From the NCBI GenBank assembly GCA_017998095.1, contig JAGODU010000014.1, positions 1-47,655 of the forward strand: a stretch of 47,655 nucleotides of DNA. Direction: 5' to 3'. Under the pieces are notes generated by a model. The model had not been told where the DNA came from. It ran no database searches and was given only the letters and a program-made list of their open reading frames with translations. Position numbers and translations under genes: made by a program. Shown piece by piece: positions 1-7,789 of the stretch (positions are counted from its first letter, which is position 1; every line of letters begins with the position of its first letter). The stretch is from Prolixibacteraceae bacterium. GTDB lineage: Bacteria; Bacteroidota; Bacteroidia; Bacteroidales; Prolixibacteraceae.

Positions 1-1
1 T

Positions 2-325
2 GATAATTGGAAATTCCCAAAGGATACCCTTAACATGAATGAGAGTAAAATTAAGTGGGCTAATACAACCCGAAAGCTATTACCTAAAAAGATTTTCTAT
101 ACTGCCGATAATATTGATACTCCTTTCCCAATTCTTTCTGATGGTCAAAGGGCTGTCTCTAAAGGGTTCCAGCTTTATAAAAATGAACCGGGTGCACCGC
201 AAAATATGCCTGCTATAATGATAATTGATAAAGATGGTATTCTTCGCTATAAGTATTTAAGTCAGGATACTAAGGACAGACCTACTTACGATTATCTTTT
301 CAAAATAATGGATGTGATTCTTTGA
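2..325 (+). CDS. Thioredoxin-fold / peroxiredoxin-like protein, C-terminal part
   Basis: The reading frame is open to the left edge of the window, so only about the last 107 residues are present; the ATG at position 35 is probably internal. The visible part has the thioredoxin-fold pattern of AhpC/TSA or TlpA-type proteins: a TPFPILSD segment, a cis-proline-like stretch (NMPAIMIIDKDG) leading into a beta strand, and the DKDGILRYKY turn followed by a C-terminal helix. The redox cysteine region would lie upstream of the window, so peroxiredoxin and thiol-disulfide reductase cannot be separated. A hairpin terminator lies about 210 bases downstream. The fold is fairly sure; the exact function is not. 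Confidence 0.6.
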   Translation, partial: DNWKFPKDTLNMNESKIKWANTTRKLLPKKIFYTADNIDTPFPILSDGQRAVSKGFQLYKNEPGAPQNMPAIMIIDKDGILRYKYLSQDTKDRPTYDYLFKIMDVIL

Positions 326-533
326 TTCAGCTTCATATTCGCAATCTGCTGCTCTAACTATATATTCTATTTTTACTCTATTTTATAATGATATTAAAAT
401 GATATCACTAAAATCGTAATAATATACTAAATATCAAAGGAAAATAATAAATATATTTACTGAGGCAATATTTTATTTTTATTGAATAGTAGAATATTCT
501 ATGAATGTTAAGACAAGATTGATTTTTAAAATA

Positions 534-585
534 AAAACACCGGCTATTTGGTGACCAACGATAGTCCAAAAGCCGGTGTTTTTTT
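534..585. terminator. GC-rich hairpin, probable terminator
   Basis: The arms AAAACACCGGCT and AGCCGGTGTTTT pair perfectly. A second inner pairing, TTTGG with CCAAA, extends the stem across a one-base bulge and leaves a 14-base loop. The right arm runs into seven T residues. It lies about 210 bases after the first gene's stop and may end its transcript; the A-run on the left would also let it work on the minus strand. Confidence 0.65.
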
Positions 586-637
586 AAACAAACCTTTTTG
601 AGAAATTTCAATTTAAATTTCTCTACCCAAAAATCAA

Positions 638-678
638 AATCTAATGAACCTAACTAAATCTAATCTAACCTAACTAAA
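638..678. repeat. Short degenerate tandem repeat (CTAA-rich)
   Basis: Two adjacent copies of a unit of about 20 bases, AATCTAATnAACCTAACTAA, differ by one or two bases. Within them, AACCTAACTAAA occurs exactly at 647-658 and 667-678. No function is evident. Confidence 0.5.
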
Positions 679-979
679 CTGTAATATGAAAAACAAATCG
701 AAAACTTTATTTTATTAACCTAAACTTGTATTAATAACGCTAAATTATATCCATTAAGTATGAATTGATTTTTTTTTAAGAATTTTTAACAATGGTTAAC
801 ATTTTGCATTATTGATTATGGTGAATATGCTGTTCTATATCAGACGTATAACAGTTTAATAAATGTTTTAGGTTTCTTAAAAGATTAACTTTTTTTGCTT
901 TTTTAAAAGTGTAAATTACTCCAGGTTATAATTATATTCTGTTTTTTACTAACTGATGGGAATAGCATTTTTTCAACTT

Positions 980-1099
980 TTATACCCGCCACTCATTGCA
1001 ATAAGTTTTACGGCCACAGGTTTTGCAGTGGGAACCAATCCATACATTATCGAATTGCTGCATTAGCTTATTGATACGCGACAACTTCGTACCAACTTC
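980..1099 (-). pseudogene. Possible 3' remnant of a gene with a cysteine-knuckle motif
   Basis: On the minus strand an open stretch of 39 codons, with an internal ATG at 1063, ends at a TAA (980-982). It encodes a plausible C-terminus with H-C-x2-C-x5-C (HCKTCGRKTYC), followed by NEWRV. It is cut off upstream by a stop inside the palindrome at 1086-1177. The aromatic/cysteine content looks more protein-like than the surrounding AT-rich DNA, which suggests the decayed end of a gene, perhaps mobile. I do not recognise the family, and chance is not excluded. Confidence 0.2.
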
Positions 1100-1177
1100 T
1101 TACCAAGTACCTATCAAATACCATAAGAATGATTGCTTATGGTATTTGATAGGTACTTGGTAAGAAGTTGGTACGAA
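1082..1177. repeat. Perfect 42-bp inverted repeat with 11-bp internal periodicity
   Basis: Bases 1086-1127 are the exact reverse complement of 1136-1177 (42 of 42), around an 8-base loop, AATGATTG. The left arm, with four bases before it, is four degenerate 11-base units: CAACTTCGTAC, CAACTTCTTAC, CAAGTACCTAT, CAAATACCATA. There is no T-run after either arm, so it does not look like a simple terminator. It could be a non-autonomous mobile repeat, a dispersed Bacteroidota intergenic palindrome or a multi-site protein-binding element. Confidence 0.9.
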
Positions 1178-1245
1178 TGAAGTATGTATTCAATTATTAC
1201 AGGAAAAGAATTAAAATTTAAATGAAATACCTCATGAAATTGCAA

Positions 1246-1259
1246 GACAAACGTTTGCA
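1246..1259. promoter_or_regulatory. Distal LacI-type operator upstream of kduI
   Basis: The ten-base palindrome CAAACGTTTG is at 1248-1257, with the consensus CA flank on the right side only (GACAAACGTTTGCA). It matches the perfect palindrome between lacI and kdgK. It is 270 bases upstream of the proximal kduI operator, a distance compatible with looping. Assignment to the LacI protein encoded at 6694-7722 is inference. Confidence 0.65.
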
Positions 1260-1515
1260 TGATTTTAATTTATTTGGCATATTTTCAGAAATATTTGTCT
1301 TGATTTTATTTGATTATTTTATAATAAGCAATAGATCAAGAGAGTAAAATATAAATTGAAACGCATTTTGATTTTACAAGATCATAAAATATTATTTATG
1401 ATTTTGTCTTCAAAATTTTTTTTAAAAGAAAAAAATAGTATTTTTATTTCATATTCTTATTTTATTTATTCTTAATAATACATATATAGTTGTAAATAAG
1501 CATTATAAACATAAG

Positions 1516-1529
1516 TGCAAACGTTTGAA
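1516..1529. promoter_or_regulatory. Proximal LacI-type operator of kduI-kduD
   Basis: TGCAAACGTTTGAA matches the lacI-kdgK operator at 12 of 14 positions and ends nine bases before the kduI ATG. A weak -7-like TATAGTTG lies at 1485-1492, so the operator would sit at or just past the transcription start and act as a block. Confidence 0.75.
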
Positions 1530-1538
1530 TAATATATT

Positions 1539-2381
1539 ATGACACTAAAGACAGATAATAGATTTGCAGTACATCCGCATGATTTTAAGAAATACGATAC
1601 TCTGCGTATAAGGAACGAATTTCTTGTTTCAGAAGTGATGATTAATGATCAGATAACTTTAACGTACAGTCAATATGATAGATATATTGTTGGAGGGGCA
1701 GTGCCTGCAACAAAAGAATTGAATCTGGATGTTTTTGATTCTTTGAAGGCAGATTACTTTCTTGAAAGGAGAGAAATGGGAATTATTAATGTTGGTGGCA
1801 GCGGAAAAGTAAAGACCAGCGATACTATTTATGAACTTGGATACAAGGATGCCCTATACCTTGGAAAAGGAACAAAGGACGTTGTCTTCATATCGGATGA
1901 TTATACAAATCCTGCTCATTTCTATATTAATTCGGCTCCTGCTCATAAGGAATATCCTTCTAAAATAGTAACGCTTGCTGATGCTAACGTAATCAAGGCC
2001 GGCTCTTCTGCTACATCAAATGAAAGACAGATAAATCAGTTGCTGATTAATAAAGTTGTACAAACCTGTCAGCTTCAAATGGGGATGACGGAGCTTAAGG
2101 AAGGGAGTGTTTGGAACACAATGCCGGTTCATACTCATGACAGAAGGATGGAAGCTTATTTTTATTTCAATGTACCTAAAGGTCAGGCTGTTTGCCATTT
2201 CATGGGGCAACCTGATGAAACTCGTCATATCTGGATGAAAAACGAGCAGGCTGTTCTTTCTCCTGCATGGAGTATTCATAGCGCTGCCGGAACAGCAAAT
2301 TACACTTTTATTTGGGGTATGGCTGGTGAAAACCTTGATTACGGAGATATGGATGTCTATCAACCTGATGAACTGAAATGA
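1539..2381 (+). CDS. kduI: 5-dehydro-4-deoxy-D-glucuronate isomerase (KduI)
   Basis: This enzyme isomerises 5-keto-4-deoxyuronate (DKI), formed from unsaturated galacturonate or glucuronate released by lyases, to 3-deoxy-D-glycero-2,5-hexodiulosonate. At 280 residues it is the family's usual length. The cupin metal ligands known from the E. coli enzyme are recognisable at His198, His200 (MPVHTHDRR), Glu205 and His247 (WSIHSAAG). The C-terminal [10 protein letters not shown] segment is also typical. The ATG follows the LacI operator by nine bases. It is co-directional with kduD, 51 bases downstream, which performs the next step, so the two form an operon for lyase-derived uronates. Cytoplasmic. 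Confidence 0.96.
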   Translation: MTLKTDNRFAVHPHDFKKYDTLRIRNEFLVSEVMINDQITLTYSQYDRYIVGGAVPATKELNLDVFDSLKADYFLERREMGIINVGGSGKVKTSDTIYELGYKDALYLGKGTKDVVFISDDYTNPAHFYINSAPAHKEYPSKIVTLADANVIKAGSSATSNERQINQLLINKVVQTCQLQMGMTELKEGSVWNTMPVHTHDRRMEAYFYFNVPKGQAVCHFMGQPDETRHIWMKNEQAVLSPAWSIHSAAGTANYTFIWGMAGENLDYGDMDVYQPDELK

Positions 2382-2432
2382 AAACGTCAAAGGAAAATTT
2401 GCAGAAGCAGTAAATAAAAACTAAATATTAAG

Positions 2433-3236
2433 ATGATTTCAGAATTATTTGATTTAAAAGGAAAGATAGCCCTTATTACCGGTGGCACTCACGGTATAGG
2501 GATGGCAATTGGCAAAGTACTTGGTCAGGCCGGTGCAAAGATTTGTGTTAACGATCTTATGGAAGAAAGGCTTGCTGCATGCAAGGAGGAATATGCCAAA
2601 GAAGGAATTGATGTTTTTACCCTTGTTTTCGATGTGACAAACGAGGCGGATGTTGATAAGGGTATAAGTATAATTGAAAAGGAAGTTGGAACAATAGATA
2701 TTCTTGTTAATAATGCAGGTATTATTAAAAGGATACCTATACTTGATATGCCAATTTCTGATTATAAACAAGTGATTGATGTTGATCTTGTTGCTCCGCT
2801 AATTGTATCAAAAAGGGTAGCCCCGAATATGATTAAAAAGAGAAGCGGAAAGATAATCAATATGTGTTCTATGATGAGTGTTTATGGGAGAAATACTGTG
2901 TCAGCATACGCCTCAGCAAAGGGTGGGTTAAAACTTCTTACTGCAAGCATGACCTGTGAATGGGCAAAATACAACATTCAGGTTAATGGAATTGGTCCCG
3001 GATATATTGCTACTTCGCAAACTGCAGCTATTCGTGAGGGTAATCATCCATTCAATGATTTAGTTATGACCCGTACACCGGCAGGACGTTGGGGACAGCC
3101 GGAAGATGTAGGGAATGCAGCATTGTTCCTGGCTTCCAAAGCAAGTGATTTTGTTAACGGTCATGTGCTTTACGTTGACGGAGGAATACTTGCTAATTTT
3201 GGATATGTTAAAGGTGAAAATGAGATTCCTGAGTAA
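2433..3236 (+). CDS. kduD: 2-dehydro-3-deoxy-D-gluconate 5-dehydrogenase (KduD), SDR family
   Basis: A short-chain dehydrogenase that reduces the KduI product to 2-keto-3-deoxygluconate (KDG) with NAD(P)H. The classical SDR motifs are present: TGGTHGIG at residues 17-24, NNAG at 93-96, and the catalytic set Ser146, Tyr159 and Lys163 (YASAK). The 267 residues and the RIPILDMP and ISDYKQVIDVDL segments match KduD-type enzymes. It follows kduI directly. Its product feeds the kinase and aldolase of the operon at 7835. It converges on the minus-strand gene ending at 3246, with only nine bases between them and no clear terminator. Confidence 0.93.
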   Translation: MISELFDLKGKIALITGGTHGIGMAIGKVLGQAGAKICVNDLMEERLAACKEEYAKEGIDVFTLVFDVTNEADVDKGISIIEKEVGTIDILVNNAGIIKRIPILDMPISDYKQVIDVDLVAPLIVSKRVAPNMIKKRSGKIINMCSMMSVYGRNTVSAYASAKGGLKLLTASMTCEWAKYNIQVNGIGPGYIATSQTAAIREGNHPFNDLVMTRTPAGRWGQPEDVGNAALFLASKASDFVNGHVLYVDGGILANFGYVKGENEIPE

Positions 3237-3245
3237 TATAAGGAA

Positions 3246-3824
3246 TTAAATAAACAAAGTTTTTGACTCGAAAACTATAAAAGCGTATAAGGCATATCTT
3301 ATGATTCTGCTTATTGAGTATAGAGTGAATTTTCCATAATCGAAACGGATGGCCCCCATTATGAGGCATATAGTTGACCATGGAAGTGGTGTCATGGCAG
3401 CAATTATGATCAAAGCGGGGCCAAATTTTTGAACCCAGGGAATATATTTAATAAAGAACTTTCTTTTATAAAGCTTTTCACTGAATCGATTATATAGCAA
3501 TCGGCCTATGAAGTATGCCAAATGACCTGCAAGTAAAGAAACTAAAGTAAAGAATGCAACATTAAGTATGTAAACTCCTGTGTCTCCAAGATTTAAAGAC
3601 CAGTACATAAATAATTCGGGAGGAAAGAGACCAAAGAAAACTTCCGATCCAATATAAATAAGGTAAATGATAAGCGGTTTGCTGTAAAATTTCTGAATCC
3701 AGAATTCTGGATTGAGATCTATGACTGTCTTTTTAAATATTATGGCAAATACAATGATAATAGCAAGATATAATATTGCCCTGAGAGTGAACTTTAATAT
3801 AAACCTTGATTTTTCATTCTGCAT
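3246..3824 (-). CDS. DedA/VTT-like integral membrane protein
   Basis: A 192-residue hydrophobic protein with about five membrane segments, the first near residues 12-30. The central and C-terminal part (VQKFGPALIIIAAMTPLPWS, then GAIRFDYGKFTLYSISRI) resembles the VTT/SNARE-associated (DedA, YqaA) domain, in which a helix-breaking Pro-containing re-entrant loop precedes G-x-x-x-F/Y-x-x-F. DedA-family proteins act in lipid scrambling and membrane homeostasis; the role here is unknown. It starts nine bases after the lipoprotein gene at 3834-4727, so the two are probably co-transcribed. Confidence 0.7.
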   Translation of the reverse strand: MQNEKSRFILKFTLRAILYLAIIIVFAIIFKKTVIDLNPEFWIQKFYSKPLIIYLIYIGSEVFFGLFPPELFMYWSLNLGDTGVYILNVAFFTLVSLLAGHLAYFIGRLLYNRFSEKLYKRKFFIKYIPWVQKFGPALIIIAAMTPLPWSTICLIMGAIRFDYGKFTLYSISRIIRYALYAFIVFESKTLFI

Positions 3825-3833
3825 GCTGGTAAG

Positions 3834-4727
3834 TTACAACTTTTTCAAGTAATATGTTCTTTCAAGTCTTTTGTCATACCAAACTTCAATAGTATCGCTA
3901 TCAATTATAATTTTCACAAGATAACCCTTACTGTTTTCAAATAAATATCCTGTATCAGTTTTAATAAGGATGAAAGGGTTATTATAACCGTATTTGAATT
4001 TGAATTCAATTTTATCATTTAATCGGGCGATATCAAAATATTTTTTTATACTAATCTTGTTTTCATCTATCTGGCTTATGCGTTTTTTATCAAATCCTGA
4101 TTTAATAACATATTCATTTTCACTTTCCTTTGTAATTGAAGGAGGCAAGATATTGATTAAGCCATATTTATATGAAATTTTTTCATTTGAAATATCGATA
4201 GTATTTGTTGAAGAGAAAAGTCCGCTTTCCTTGATTGTAATCTTATCGTCAAAGAGGGTGATTTTGTCGACTGAATTTCCAAGCAGGCTTTCGCTGATGC
4301 GTGATATTTCATTACCTTCCTTGATGACTTTATAAATATTTTTGCCAAAGAGAGTTGGCGTTTCACATACTATCTGATAATTTTTAGTTTCTTCAGTATT
4401 AAATAGTTCCGGGATATTAAGAAACAGGTTTTCATTTATATCAAGAAATACTCCTTTACAAATGCGAAATCCCAATGGGTGATAATTTGCATCAGTAGTT
4501 ACAGTTTCTTTTGTACTATCTGATGTGCTTTTTTCTTCAGTATATGTGTTTCTATAAATATCTTCTCTCATCAATAATAATTCGGTTCCGGGTTTAAGGT
4601 TTAACTTATATGGTTCTTCACCGGAATTGTATGATTTTAGGTATTTGTAGTTTGAGTAAAAACATCCTTGAAGCATCAAGAGACATATTATCAGAGATAT
4701 CTGTATAGTATGATTTAGATTTCTCAT
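3834..4727 (-). CDS. Lipoprotein of unknown function
   Basis: The ATG at 4727 is preferred over an in-frame TTG six codons upstream, because it gives a clean lipoprotein signal: MRNLNH, a hydrophobic helix, then LMLQGC with the lipidated cysteine at residue 22. The mature protein is about 275 residues, rich in beta-strand-like alternation, Lys, Asp and Ser, with no family I recognise. A -7-like TATATTTG lies on the minus strand at 4743-4750, only 15 bases before the ATG. It sits directly upstream of the VTT membrane protein gene, so both probably act at the envelope. Confidence 0.65.
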   Translation of the reverse strand: MRNLNHTIQISLIICLLMLQGCFYSNYKYLKSYNSGEEPYKLNLKPGTELLLMREDIYRNTYTEEKSTSDSTKETVTTDANYHPLGFRICKGVFLDINENLFLNIPELFNTEETKNYQIVCETPTLFGKNIYKVIKEGNEISRISESLLGNSVDKITLFDDKITIKESGLFSSTNTIDISNEKISYKYGLINILPPSITKESENEYVIKSGFDKKRISQIDENKISIKKYFDIARLNDKIEFKFKYGYNNPFILIKTDTGYLFENSKGYLVKIIIDSDTIEVWYDKRLERTYYLKKL

Positions 4728-4778
4728 AGTTTTGGTTTTATTCAAATATAAAATAAAGTATTAAAAGAGATGAAAAAT

Positions 4779-4807
4779 AAAAAAAGGGACGAAAGTCCCT
4801 TTTTATT
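4779..4807 (-). terminator. Hairpin terminator after the uxaC-small protein unit
   Basis: AAAAAGGGAC and GTCCCTTTTT pair around a GAAA loop on the plus strand; on the minus strand the hairpin is followed by a T-rich run. It abuts the stop codon of the coiled-coil gene and separates it from the lipoprotein gene. The symmetric A/T tails would also work for the plus strand. Confidence 0.8.
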
Positions 4808-5126
4808 ATGCTTTTGGTTCTTCAGGAATATCGTCATTGTCCTTTTTGAACACTGAGAATATTTTTGAAAATCCTTCCTTAAATGATTCTGTACTTTCAG
4901 CGAATGCATCTTTTAATTCATCCCATTTATCTTCAGCTGCATCAACGAGGGCATCGTATTTCGCCTGAAGTTCATCTTTTTTTGCTTCAAGCTTTTCGAT
5001 TTGTTCTGCATAAGTTTCTTTTAGATCAGCTTCAGCTTCTTCTTTTTTTAATTTAAGTTCATCGATTTTGGCAAAGATGTCGTCGATACTTTGTTTTGCT
5101 TTTTCTTTAAATTCTTGTTGTTCCAT
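4806..5126 (-). CDS. Small acidic coiled-coil protein
   Basis: A 106-residue soluble protein that is almost entirely charged helix: heptad-like Glu/Lys/Asp/Leu repeats span residues 5-95, followed by an acidic tail (DDIPEEPKA). There is no signal peptide, membrane segment or catalytic motif. It starts 23 bases after the uxaC stop and ends at a terminator, so it looks like the last gene of the lacI-uxaC transcript. Low-complexity helical proteins like this are hard to assign; a scaffold, stress or apolipoprotein-like role is possible but unsupported. Confidence 0.6.
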   Translation of the reverse strand: MEQQEFKEKAKQSIDDIFAKIDELKLKKEEAEADLKETYAEQIEKLEAKKDELQAKYDALVDAAEDKWDELKDAFAESTESFKEGFSKIFSVFKKDNDDIPEEPKA

Positions 5127-5149
5127 AATTTTTTTTGAATTTTAATATT

Positions 5150-6550
5150 TTAGAAATTAAAATAACGTTTTGCATTGTTGTAACTGATGTCTTTGACTAT
5201 CCCTCCAACTAGATCAAAATCATGGGGAATTTCGCCATTTTCCATGTCATTACCAAACAGATTGCACATTATTCTTCTAAAATATTCATGACGCGGGAAA
5301 GAAAGGAAGCTTCTTGAATCAGTAAGCATACCAATAAATTGGCTAATGAGACCTAAGGCAGATAAAGAATTCATTTGAGCTGTCATTCCAAGTTTTTGAT
5401 CGAGGAACCACCATCCTGAGCCGAACTGTATTTTTCCTGCAACAGGTCCTTCATTGAAGTTGCCAAGCATAGTTGCTATCATTTCATTATCTGCAGGATT
5501 GATATTGTAAAGGATAGTCTTAGTAAGTTTTTCTTCGCTGTTTAACTTATTAAGGAATTTAACAAGATTAGCAGCAACTTTAAAGTCACCAATTGAGTCG
5601 TAACCTGTATCAGGACCAAGGATGCTGAACATTCTGGTATTATTATTTCTCAATACTCCATAGTGAAATTGTTGAACCCATCCTTTAGCGTGGTCCATTC
5701 TTGCAAATTCAAGGAGCATGAAAGATTTGAATTTTTTGAGTTCTTTCTTTTCAAGAGATTTTCCTTTTCGTACCTTCTTGAATATCTTATTGATTTCATC
5801 CTGAGTAAAGTCCTCTGCATAAAATTCTTCAAGGCCATGGTCAGATACCCTGCATCCTGTGCTGGCAAAGAAGTCATGTCTTTTTTGAAGAGCAACAAGC
5901 AGATCGTCGGGAGTATTAATTTCAATTTCTGCAATAGCGCTAAGTTTATCGATGTATGCATTATAAACTTCCGGATTATCAGCATTCATAGCTTTATCAG
6001 GACGCCATGCCGGAAAAGCTTTAAATGGTGTTTCCATAGAAGCAATTTTTAAATGATATTCAAGATTGTCGATAGGGTCGTCGGTAGTGCAGAGAACATC
6101 TACTTTCATTTTATTAAGCAGACCATGTACAGAATATTCCGGTGTCTGAAGCAATTTTTCAGTCTTGGCATAAATATCTGCTGCTGTCGAAGGATTTAGT
6201 AGGTCATCTATTCCGAAATATCTTTTTAATTCGAGATGAGTCCAGTGATACAAAGGATTACGTAATGTATATGGTACTGTTTCAGCCCATTTTTCAAATT
6301 TTTCAAAATCTGAAGCATTCCCTGTTATGAATTTTTCATCGACGCCAAAAGCTCTCATTGCTCTCCATTTATAATGGTCTCCTTTGAGCCATATTTGAGT
6401 TGGATTTTTAAAGTTGATATTATCAGCAATTTCCTGAGGGGGGAGATGATTATGGTAATCAATGATAGGCATTTCTGCTGCATAATCGTGATATAAACGT
6501 TCAGCTGCCTTTGAGTTCAGCATGAAGTTGTCGTCCATGAATTTTTTCAT
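5150..6550 (-). CDS. uxaC: Glucuronate/galacturonate isomerase (UxaC)
   Basis: Interconverts D-glucuronate with D-fructuronate and D-galacturonate with D-tagaturonate, the first step for saturated hexuronates. The 466 residues match UxaC. An amidohydrolase-type His-x-His (DYHNHL, His33 and His35) follows the conserved N-terminus, and the C-terminal LTDSRSFLSFPRHEYFRR segment is diagnostic for the family. It lies on the minus strand behind lacI with a 143-base gap containing no clear operator or terminator, so it is probably read from the lacI promoter. The next two steps are encoded across the divergent promoter by uxaE and the SDR at 9573. The start could be Met1 or Met5. Confidence 0.95.
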   Translation of the reverse strand: MKKFMDDNFMLNSKAAERLYHDYAAEMPIIDYHNHLPPQEIADNINFKNPTQIWLKGDHYKWRAMRAFGVDEKFITGNASDFEKFEKWAETVPYTLRNPLYHWTHLELKRYFGIDDLLNPSTAADIYAKTEKLLQTPEYSVHGLLNKMKVDVLCTTDDPIDNLEYHLKIASMETPFKAFPAWRPDKAMNADNPEVYNAYIDKLSAIAEIEINTPDDLLVALQKRHDFFASTGCRVSDHGLEEFYAEDFTQDEINKIFKKVRKGKSLEKKELKKFKSFMLLEFARMDHAKGWVQQFHYGVLRNNNTRMFSILGPDTGYDSIGDFKVAANLVKFLNKLNSEEKLTKTILYNINPADNEMIATMLGNFNEGPVAGKIQFGSGWWFLDQKLGMTAQMNSLSALGLISQFIGMLTDSRSFLSFPRHEYFRRIMCNLFGNDMENGEIPHDFDLVGGIVKDISYNNAKRYFNF

Positions 6551-6693
6551 ATAATAATGTTTTATTTTTAATTTTCGAATGAAACATACTCTCCTGATTA
6601 CATTACACTTATTTTCAACGCTGTGAAATCTCTAATAATTTCAGTCAAGATTGTTTCTTATTAGTTTATTTTATTTTAACACACACAAACCTA

Positions 6694-7722
6694 TTAAATA
6701 TTTTTCTTTATAGAAGTTTCTCTAATAATCAATTTTGGTTTAAGAACGATTTTTCTTGGTATAAACTCATCAGAATTAGAGTTTAACTGTTCCAGGAGGA
6801 GGTTAGCAGCAGCTTTCCCCATTTCCTCGCTGTATTGTTCAACGGTTGTCAGTTTTGGGTGTATAAGTTCTGCAAAAGGTTCATTGGAATAACCTGTAAC
6901 TGCAATATCTTCAGGTACTTTAACTCCGTTATCTTGACAAGCCTGGAGAACTCCCATTGCCATATAGTCAGAAGTTGCAAATACTACCTCTGGGATATTT
7001 TTATTATCTATCAGCTCTTTCATATAATTATAAGCTACCTGCAATACAGGTGTAGCTTCAAAGCATTTCATTTTATTTAAATCGATGTTATTTTCTTCGA
7101 GAGCTTTTTTGTAGCCGTTAAAACGGTTTCTGTAAATGCTTGAAGTTCTGGGTCCTCCCATCCATAAGAAGTCTTTGTATCCTTGTTCTATAAGGTGAAT
7201 TGCAGTTTCATAAGAACCAGCTTCATCGTCATTTTCAACTTTATTTACATTCATCTTATTTGAAACTCTGTCAAACATTACAATTGGGATGTGAGCGTTG
7301 ATTGCTTTATGTAAATGTTTAACTTCATGTGTTTCAACTGAAATTGAAATGAGAATTCCACCAACTCGATTTGCAATAAGAGTTTCCACGTTTTCAATTT
7401 CCTTTTCATATCTTTCTTCCGACTGGCAAATAATAAGAGTATACCCTGCAGGATTAAGAATACTTTCCACTCCGGTAATTACGTTAGAGAAGAAGTGACG
7501 ATTAATCCTGGGAACAATCATGCCGATAGTATTTGCTTTTCCTTTTCGGAGGTTTGACGCAATAGTGTTAGGACGATATTGAAGTTCCCGGGCAGTGTCC
7601 CATACTAATTGTTTGGTTTGACTGCTTATTTTAGGGTGGTCGTTCAGAGCCCTTGAGACAGTAGAAGCCGTAATATTCAAGGCTTTTGCTATATCTTGAA
7701 TTGTAGCTTGTTTCTTTGACAT
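6694..7722 (-). CDS. LacI-family transcriptional regulator of the hexuronate genes
   Basis: A 342-residue regulator with the LacI helix-turn-helix at residues 7-30 (ATIQDIAKALNITASTVSRA), the hinge region near LRKGKANTIG, and a periplasmic-binding-protein-like effector domain (residues about 62-340; TTVEQ near the end is typical). It is divergent from the kdgK operon, and the gap contains an 18-bp perfect palindrome that is the likely autoregulatory site. The same palindrome before kduI suggests it controls the whole locus. The effector, perhaps KDG or a related keto-acid, is not shown by the sequence. Confidence 0.92.
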   Translation of the reverse strand: MSKKQATIQDIAKALNITASTVSRALNDHPKISSQTKQLVWDTARELQYRPNTIASNLRKGKANTIGMIVPRINRHFFSNVITGVESILNPAGYTLIICQSEERYEKEIENVETLIANRVGGILISISVETHEVKHLHKAINAHIPIVMFDRVSNKMNVNKVENDDEAGSYETAIHLIEQGYKDFLWMGGPRTSSIYRNRFNGYKKALEENNIDLNKMKCFEATPVLQVAYNYMKELIDNKNIPEVVFATSDYMAMGVLQACQDNGVKVPEDIAVTGYSNEPFAELIHPKLTTVEQYSEEMGKAAANLLLEQLNSNSDEFIPRKIVLKPKLIIRETSIKKNI

Positions 7723-7753
7723 CTATATTGAAATGTAAAATAAGTTTTCGGTT

Positions 7754-7779
7754 CAAATATATAAAAAAAATAATGCAAA
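7754..7779 (-). promoter_or_regulatory. Probable lacI promoter
   Basis: On the minus strand a perfect -7 element TATATTTG (7754-7761) lies 31 bases before the lacI ATG. A TTTG (7776-7779) inside the operator could serve as the -33 element, although the 14-base spacing is shorter than usual. Binding at the operator should therefore repress lacI as well. Confidence 0.5.
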
Positions 7780-7789
7780 CGTTTGCATT
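7772..7789. promoter_or_regulatory. Perfect LacI-type operator between lacI and kdgK
   Basis: AATGCAAACGTTTGCATT is an 18-bp perfect palindrome with a central CG, as is typical for LacI/GalR-family operators. It sits between the divergent lacI and kdgK genes and includes the -33 TTTG of the kdgK promoter. Confidence 0.9.

Larger units (their letters stand above)
326..1538. other. Long AT-rich intergenic region
   Basis: No intact gene is visible on either strand in these 1.2 kb. The region holds a GC-rich hairpin (534-585), a two-copy tandem repeat of about 20 bases (638-678), a minus-strand coding remnant with a cysteine motif (980-1099), a perfect 42-base inverted repeat (1086-1177) and two LacI-type operators (1246-1259 and 1516-1529) ahead of kduI. 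Base composition is markedly more AT-rich than the flanking genes. The operators make the last 300 bases the regulatory region of the kduI-kduD unit. Confidence 0.7.

Noticed and set aside
408..611. 67-codon minus-strand frame in the first intergenic region
   Set aside because: It runs through the terminator hairpin and AT-rich DNA; the predicted peptide is low-complexity Ile/Tyr/Lys-rich without a plausible start context.
2016..2390. 124-codon open frame on the minus strand over kduI
   Set aside because: It is a shadow of kduI, whose frame has strong family motifs; the antisense translation has no recognisable features.
5663..6052. 129-codon open frame on the plus strand within uxaC
   Set aside because: Antisense to a full-length, well-conserved enzyme; composition is typical of a shadow frame.
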